A model generated the notes under the pieces. That model saw nothing but the letters and a program-made list of their open reading frames with translations, did no database searches and had not been told where the DNA came from. From Candidatus Omnitrophota bacterium (GTDB lineage Bacteria; Omnitrophota; Gorgyraeia; Zapsychrales; Fredricksoniimonadaceae), in the NCBI GenBank assembly GCA_023247575.1, contig JAHFGE010000098.1:1-5935 (forward strand): a DNA stretch of 5,935 bases. The letters run 5' to 3'. The number at the start of each line of letters is the position of its first letter. Within the stretch, counting starts at the first letter, position 1. This document shows positions 1-3,493 of this stretch, in pieces. The position numbers and the translations under genes are program-made.

Positions 1-1
1 C

Positions 2-979
2 AAACTAAAGAAAGGCGATCCTAATTATGAGGAAAATTTATCTGCACATGAAGCAATAGCCACTGAATTGGGATCTTTATTTGTGGAGATGGTCAGGCAG
101 AAACAGATGACATTAGAAGCATTAATAAGCAAGTTAAAGAAAGATGATCCTAATTATGAAGAGAATGATTATGTCCGTCGAGCAATAGCCATTGGATTGG
201 GGCCTTTATTCGTGGAGATGGTTAAACAAGGACAAAAGCCCCCCATAGAAGCATTAACAAGCAGACTAAAGAAAGACGATCCTAATTACGAGGAGGATTA
301 TGCCGTACGCTGGGCAATAGCCATTGGATTGGGGCCTTTATTCGTGGAGATGGTTAAACAAGGACAAAGCCCCCCCATAGAAGCATTAACCGGCATGGTA
401 AAGAAAGGCGATCCTAATTACGAGGAGAATGATTTTGTCAGACAAAGAATAGTCGAAGCACTGGAGCCTTTATTCGTGGAGATGGTCAGGCAGAAACAGA
501 TGACAATAGAAGCATTAATAAGCAGACTAAAGAAAGGCGATCCTAATTACGAAAAGGATGATCTTGCTCGCTCAGTAATAGCCACTGAATTATGGCCTTT
601 ATTAGTGGAGATGGTCGGGCAGAAACAGATGACAATAGAAGAATTAAAAAGCAAACTAAAGACAGGCGATCCTAATTATGAGGAAGATTATTATGTCCGT
701 CAAGCAATAGCAACTGGATTGGGGTCTTTATTCGTGGAGATGGTCAGGCAGAAACAGATGACAATAGAAGAATTAAAAAGCAAACTAAAGAAAGGCGATC
801 CTAATTATGAGGAGGATTATGACGTACGCCGAACAATAGCCATTGGATTGGGGTCTTTATTCTTTGAGATGGTCAGGCAGAAACGGATGACAATAGAAGA
901 ATTAACAAGCAAGTTTAAGGAAGGTGATCCTAATTATGAAGAGAATGATTATGTCCGTCGAACAATAGTTACTGAACTG
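2..979 (+). repeat. In-gene tandem repeat, eight copies of a 129/132-bp unit
   Basis: The motif (G/D)DPNYE begins at bases 14, 143, 275, 407, 536, 665, 794 and 923, so the period is 129 bp (43 codons), except two intervals of 132 bp (44 codons) in which 'QKQM-T' is replaced by 'QGQ(K/S)PP'. The array continues past the left window edge. The units are alike at DNA level, including synonymous positions (for example the shared GGCGATCCTAATTA and GTGGAGATGGT), which points to recent tandem duplication or gene conversion. The last unit diverges after VRRTIVTEL, where the protein leaves the array at about base 979. Each unit probably forms a helix pair. Confidence 0.93.
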
Positions 980-2809
980 ATCAAACAGAAGATTTTTTTA
1001 CCAGAAGATGTTGAAAAATATATTTTATGGAGTACACAAGGATTCCCCTATGAAGAAAATATCGCTAAAAGATTTTTTGAAAGTGATGACCCGCATAGAT
1101 TTATCGAGCAATTAATAAAAGATGCACAGGAGGCAATAGAGAATGGATTTGACTACACCAATCAACAAAGCCTATGGCTTGCATGGGTGGGAACCAGGAT
1201 TAATAAGATTGACATCACCCGGGAAGAGTTTCAGGAAAGGATAAAAAAATTAGCTGAATTCGACAAAAAATATCCGGGATATTGGAATGGCCTTTTTAAT
1301 AAAGGCAAGGGCCTTGGCATACTGACTGTGAGCGCGAAGGGATATGAAAGTAAAGACATGCAGGATGTTGACATCTCTGTTTTCGATACCCACCTGGCAC
1401 AGTTACTGGGTATCAGCCAGATCGTAGATAGTTTAAGCTGGCTATTGCAGGATTTCGCCTCAGATAAGAAATTAAGCCTGTCTAATATTTACTGGAATTT
1501 CAAAAGAAATGAAGCCCTTGGCCAGAAGAAGATTACCGAAGCAGAGAGATTTTCCATAGCATTTCCGCCTCCAGAGCAGATGGCGGAGGAATTATTGTCG
1601 AACAAGAGGGAATTTTATAATACGGTCTTTAAGATTGCTTTTGACAAATATCGCGGAGAGCGATCGGATAAATATTTAGTATTGATGCGTAATTTAATCA
1701 TCGCTGAGATTTTGTTGGATGACAGTCTTCTCAGGCGCCTAAGGTCAGCGCAGATAGGTGAAAAAGTTGAAGCGTTTAAGAATTTTTACGAAGATTATAA
1801 GGGTCATTTGCCGCAGGCCGCTGTCGGTCTTAAAGTAGAGGATATCAAAAGACTCCCATCGAAGTTTGAGGAACTGTCTGCCAAGGTGTATGAACAAATA
1901 GCCAAGGTCAAAGTAGTCAAAGTTAAAGGTGAGGAGGGCTACACATTGGTGCCTGAAGGTTTTTTAAGCGTGTTTCGCGGGCGCGCCGGGATCATTGATT
2001 GTTCCTTCGATATGGACCAGAATAAGGGCTATGCCTTTACCAGGGCGATGCATGAAGATACGCTGTATTATTTGGTGTATAAAGGCAAAGATCTCAAAGG
2101 CTATGTGGGCTTGATGAAAGGCATGGCCAGGGACGGTAACAAAGTCTTAGTGGTGGACACAGTCAATTCTCCGTCTTTGGATGGCGAAGAACTGTTGACC
2201 AATCTTTTTAAGGGGTTGAATGCTCTGGCGCGAAAGATGGGGATGACAGGTGTTGCCTTGCCTGAAGATATTGGGCCGTCTTTTAATTTTGATAATGAAA
2301 CGACCATTCCTCAACTCCCATTTTATACGAAGGGCAAAAAGATTAATGTTCAACCGGAACATGAAACATCTTGGGGAAAATTTGCAGCTATGTTCGGGAA
2401 AGACACCTATAACAGTATTGAGAATGGCAAATTTGTGCTGCTAAAACTCCCCGAGGATCAAGCGATGAATGCGGTTCATGCGCAATCGTCTGTAAAGGAT
2501 AACACCGGCGGGATCGACTTGACCGCCAACAAAACGCCTTTGGAAATTAAATATGGTAGCCCTTCGACTCGACCCGCCAAGGCGGGTCTCGCTCAGGGTG
2601 AACCTTTCAGGTTCAACCCCGCCATGTCCGCCACCCCATCAAATCGGGGTGGCGAGACCTCGCCAGGCCTTGAGCCTGGCGGGCTCCAGCAACTGCAGAA
2701 TGCCCCAGGATTTTATCCGGTAATTATCAATATTCAGCCAATGAGTAATCTCAAGGAGTTTTTGGGGATTAAAGAAAAAGAAGGTCTAAAACAGGCAGGC
2801 ATGGTATAA
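2..2809 (+). CDS. Large repeat protein with GNAT-like region and conserved C-terminal segment (5' partial)
   Basis: The frame is open from base 2 with no start codon before the repeats begin, so the gene starts upstream of the window; 935 codons are visible, ending in TAA at 2807. I do not recognise the protein as a whole. Residues 1-326 (counting from base 2) are 43-44-residue repeats with the core GDPNYEE, then a VR.AIA.GLG.LFVEMV helix and a second helix such as MTIEELKSKLKK, suggesting a HEAT-like alpha-solenoid. Residues about 335-645 are helical and charged, with no motif I know. Residues about 655-755 (FRGRAG at 658, DTLYYLVY at 686, GYVGLMKG at 700, VLVVDTV at 715) have the strand-helix pattern of a GNAT acyltransferase, which is a weak call. 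Residues 836-927 hold GGID, LQQLQNAPGF and PVIINIQPM, a C-terminal segment I associate with Omnitrophota proteins. Hairpin-forming DNA interrupts this segment in frame. No membrane segment is evident in the visible part. Confidence 0.85.
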   Translation, partial: KLKKGDPNYEENLSAHEAIATELGSLFVEMVRQKQMTLEALISKLKKDDPNYEENDYVRRAIAIGLGPLFVEMVKQGQKPPIEALTSRLKKDDPNYEEDYAVRWAIAIGLGPLFVEMVKQGQSPPIEALTGMVKKGDPNYEENDFVRQRIVEALEPLFVEMVRQKQMTIEALISRLKKGDPNYEKDDLARSVIATELWPLLVEMVGQKQMTIEELKSKLKTGDPNYEEDYYVRQAIATGLGSLFVEMVRQKQMTIEELKSKLKKGDPNYEEDYDVRRTIAIGLGSLFFEMVRQKRMTIEELTSKFKEGDPNYEENDYVRRTIVTELIKQKIFLPEDVEKYILWSTQGFPYEENIAKRFFESDDPHRFIEQLIKDAQEAIENGFDYTNQQSLWLAWVGTRINKIDITREEFQERIKKLAEFDKKYPGYWNGLFNKGKGLGILTVSAKGYESKDMQDVDISVFDTHLAQLLGISQIVDSLSWLLQDFASDKKLSLSNIYWNFKRNEALGQKKITEAERFSIAFPPPEQMAEELLSNKREFYNTVFKIAFDKYRGERSDKYLVLMRNLIIAEILLDDSLLRRLRSAQIGEKVEAFKNFYEDYKGHLPQAAVGLKVEDIKRLPSKFEELSAKVYEQIAKVKVVKVKGEEGYTLVPEGFLSVFRGRAGIIDCSFDMDQNKGYAFTRAMHEDTLYYLVYKGKDLKGYVGLMKGMARDGNKVLVVDTVNSPSLDGEELLTNLFKGLNALARKMGMTGVALPEDIGPSFNFDNETTIPQLPFYTKGKKINVQPEHETSWGKFAAMFGKDTYNSIENGKFVLLKLPEDQAMNAVHAQSSVKDNTGGIDLTANKTPLEIKYGSPSTRPAKAGLAQGEPFRFNPAMSATPSNRGGETSPGLEPGGLQQLQNAPGFYPVIINIQPMSNLKEFLGIKEKEGLKQAGMV
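2560..2619. repeat. Palindromic element pair inside the large gene (first hairpin block)
   Basis: Two stem-loops lie side by side in coding sequence. The first is a perfect inverted repeat, GACCCGCC-AA-GGCGGGTC, at 2571-2588, itself set between CCCTTCGACTC (2560-2570) and TCGCTCAGGG (2589-2598). The second pairs GGGT.GAACCT (2596-2605) with AGGTTCAACCC (2609-2619), with one bulged base and a TTC loop. GTAG (2556-2559) directly precedes the block, as in REP elements. The block reads through in frame as SPSTRPAKAGLAQGEPFRFNP. It could be a miniature palindromic repeat family that tolerates insertion into coding sequence; genome copy number cannot be judged from here. Confidence 0.72.
2627..2683. 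repeat. 57-bp GC-rich double-hairpin insertion splitting the C-terminal motif
   Basis: GCCACCCC (2630-2637) pairs with GGGGTGGC (2646-2653) around an 8-base loop, and CGCCAGGC (2661-2668) pairs with GCCTGGCG (2674-2681) around a 5-base loop. The segment is 40/57 G+C, clearly richer than the surrounding gene. It encodes 19 residues rich in Gly, Pro and Ser between 'FRFNPAM' and 'LQQLQNAPGF', which I expect to be contiguous in relatives. Its length, a multiple of three, and the absence of a stop mean the reading frame survives. The exact insertion boundaries are inferred. Confidence 0.65.
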
Positions 2810-2810
2810 T
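2802..2810 (+). promoter_or_regulatory. Extended -10 promoter candidate for the RAYT gene
   Basis: TGGTATAAT is a perfect TATAAT with an upstream TGn, overlapping the last codons and stop of the large gene. A start near 2817 would give a short leader before ATG 2835 or a longer one before ATG 2871. No convincing -35 is seen at 16-18 bp, which extended -10 promoters can do without. This is a sequence match only. Confidence 0.4.
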
Positions 2811-2823
2811 TTATCATTCAGTT

Positions 2824-2840
2824 CCGCATTCCCCATGCGG
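2824..2840. repeat. Short hairpin at the 5' end of the RAYT gene
   Basis: CCGCAT (2824-2829) and ATGCGG (2835-2840) can pair around TCCCC. The right arm contains the first possible ATG of the RAYT frame, so folding could mask that start. No T-run follows, so an intrinsic terminator for the upstream gene is unlikely. It may be a decayed end repeat of the transposase unit. Confidence 0.4.
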
Positions 2841-3425
2841 TTGTTCAATGACCCCCAATTATGTTTTCCAATGGAAAGAAAATCTTTGCGGTTAAAGAAT
2901 TACGACTATGCGCAAGAAGGTGCATATTTTGTGACGGTATGTACGTACCGTAAATGGCCAATATTAGGAGGCGTTATTAATGGAGAAATGGTTTTGAATG
3001 ATTGGGGTAAGGTTGTGGATGAATGTTGGCATGGTATTTCAAAACATTTCAAAAATGTCGAAATGGATGCGTATATTATTATGCCGAATCATGTTCATGG
3101 AATAATTCTTATTAATTCCAACGTAGAGGTCGATTATGCTCGACCCGTACATGGAATCGGGCATACCTGGGTTCCAAGTAGTGGCCGAGCATGCTCGGCC
3201 AGTACAGGAAATAATAAATTAGGATTATTATCCGTAGTGTTGCGTTCGTTTAAATCGGCCGTGACAAAACGCATTAATGTAATGCGTCATACACCGAGTG
3301 TTGAAATTTGGGATCGGTCATTTTACGACCACATAATTCGCAACGATTCGGATTTAATCCGCATTCGTGAATATATCATCAATAATCCTGCCACATGGGA
3401 ATTTGATGAGAACAACTCCATTTAA
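2835..3425 (+). CDS. REP-associated tyrosine transposase (RAYT, Y1/IS200-like HUH family)
   Basis: This is a single-strand DNA nuclease of the Y1 HUH superfamily; RAYTs cut and rejoin at GTAG-tagged REP hairpins. Seen in the sequence: the family N-terminus RKSLRLKNYDYAQEGAYFVTVCTYRKWPILG is present at residues 17-45 (quoted pieces: SLRLKNYDY, GAYFVTVCT); the metal-binding HUH motif is MPNHVHGIIL, with His86 and His88; the C-terminal helix block FYDHIIRN...LIRIREYIINNP is at 163-185. The nucleophile is a tyrosine in that block; Tyr164 is my preferred candidate, Tyr180 the alternative. The 196-residue length is normal and the frame is intact, so the protein may be active. Two ATGs are possible: 2835 (none upstream in frame looks better) and 2871 (MERKSLRL, which fits the usual family N-terminus better); neither has a clear Shine-Dalgarno. 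Residues about 94-125, between the HUH motif and the C-terminal helices, are encoded largely by two REP-like palindromes. No second transposon gene or IS-type terminal repeats are visible, as expected for a domesticated single-copy RAYT. Confidence 0.93.
   Translation: MRLFNDPQLCFPMERKSLRLKNYDYAQEGAYFVTVCTYRKWPILGGVINGEMVLNDWGKVVDECWHGISKHFKNVEMDAYIIMPNHVHGIILINSNVEVDYARPVHGIGHTWVPSSGRACSASTGNNKLGLLSVVLRSFKSAVTKRINVMRHTPSVEIWDRSFYDHIIRNDSDLIRIREYIINNPATWEFDENNSI
3123..3145 (+). repeat. REP-like element 1 within the RAYT gene (GTAG + hairpin)
   Basis: GTAG (3123-3126) is followed by one base and then GGTCGA-TTATGC-TCGACC (3128-3145), a 6-bp stem with a 6-base loop. GTAG immediately 5' of a stem-loop is the known signature that RAYT proteins recognise. 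The flank CGTACATGGAA (3146-3156) resembles the flank of element 2. It codes in frame for VEVDYARP. Confidence 0.72.
3178..3201 (+). repeat. REP-like element 2 within the RAYT gene (GTAG + perfect palindrome)
   Basis: GTAG (3178-3181) is followed directly by the perfect 20-bp palindrome TGGCCGAGCATGCTCGGCCA (3182-3201). Its inner 18 bases match element 1 at 14 of 18 positions, and one stem pair differs as T-A versus C-G, a compensatory change. The flank AGTACAGGAA repeats the flank of element 1. It codes for SSGRACSAST in a reading phase different from that of element 1. Confidence 0.78.
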
Positions 3426-3431
3426 AAAATA

Positions 3432-3460
3432 ATGGCATCCTGGATTTCCTCAAGTATGAT
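3432..3460 (+). promoter_or_regulatory. Candidate kdpD promoter, possibly giving a leaderless mRNA
   Basis: ATGGCA (3432-3437, 4/6 to TTGACA) and TATGAT (3455-3460, 5/6 to TATAAT) are separated by 17 bp. Initiation 7-8 bases past the -10 would fall at or next to the kdpD ATG (3468). This fits the lack of a usable Shine-Dalgarno: AGGG at 3463-3466 is only one base from the ATG. The -35 lies in the left arm of an inverted repeat that spans the start. Confidence 0.4.
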
Positions 3461-3493
3461 ATAGGGTATGGATAGACCTGATCCGGATGCCAT
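3432..3493. repeat. Imperfect inverted repeat bracketing the kdpD start
   Basis: ATGGCATCC-T-GGAT (3432-3445) is complementary to ATCCGGATGCCAT (3481-3493): 13 pairs with one bulged T and a 35-base loop holding the putative -10 and the ATG. The right arm encodes the DPDA residues of the conserved KdpD N-terminus, so protein constraint explains that arm but not the left one. It could be an operator, or a structure that hides the start in read-through transcripts from the RAYT gene. On the minus strand GTAG (3498-3495) precedes the arm by one base. Confidence 0.5.

Noticed and set aside
68..70. TTG as start codon of the large gene
   Set aside because: The frame is open to base 2 and codons 1-22 encode another repeat unit (GDPNYEEN...AIATEL), so the gene continues upstream of the window.
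2..979. CRISPR array
   Set aside because: The repeats are 129/132 bp, translate continuously and have no spacers; they are protein repeats.
2101..2444. Short ORFs overlapping the large gene (minus strand 2101-2307 and 2147-2362, plus strand 2250-2444)
   Set aside because: They lie wholly within a well-supported coding frame and show no recognisable motif or ribosome site.
2824..2850. Intrinsic terminator after the large gene
   Set aside because: The stem is short and is followed by TTGTTCAATG rather than a T-run, and it overlaps the RAYT start region.
2835..3425. Complete insertion sequence of IS200/IS605 type
   Set aside because: The protein has the RAYT-specific C-terminal block and N-terminus, there is no TnpB, and no IS-like subterminal hairpin pair can be defined at the gene ends.
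3426..3467. Riboswitch or terminator between the RAYT gene and kdpD
   Set aside because: The gap is only 42 bases; apart from the promoter-like sequence and one arm of an inverted repeat there is no structured leader or T-run.
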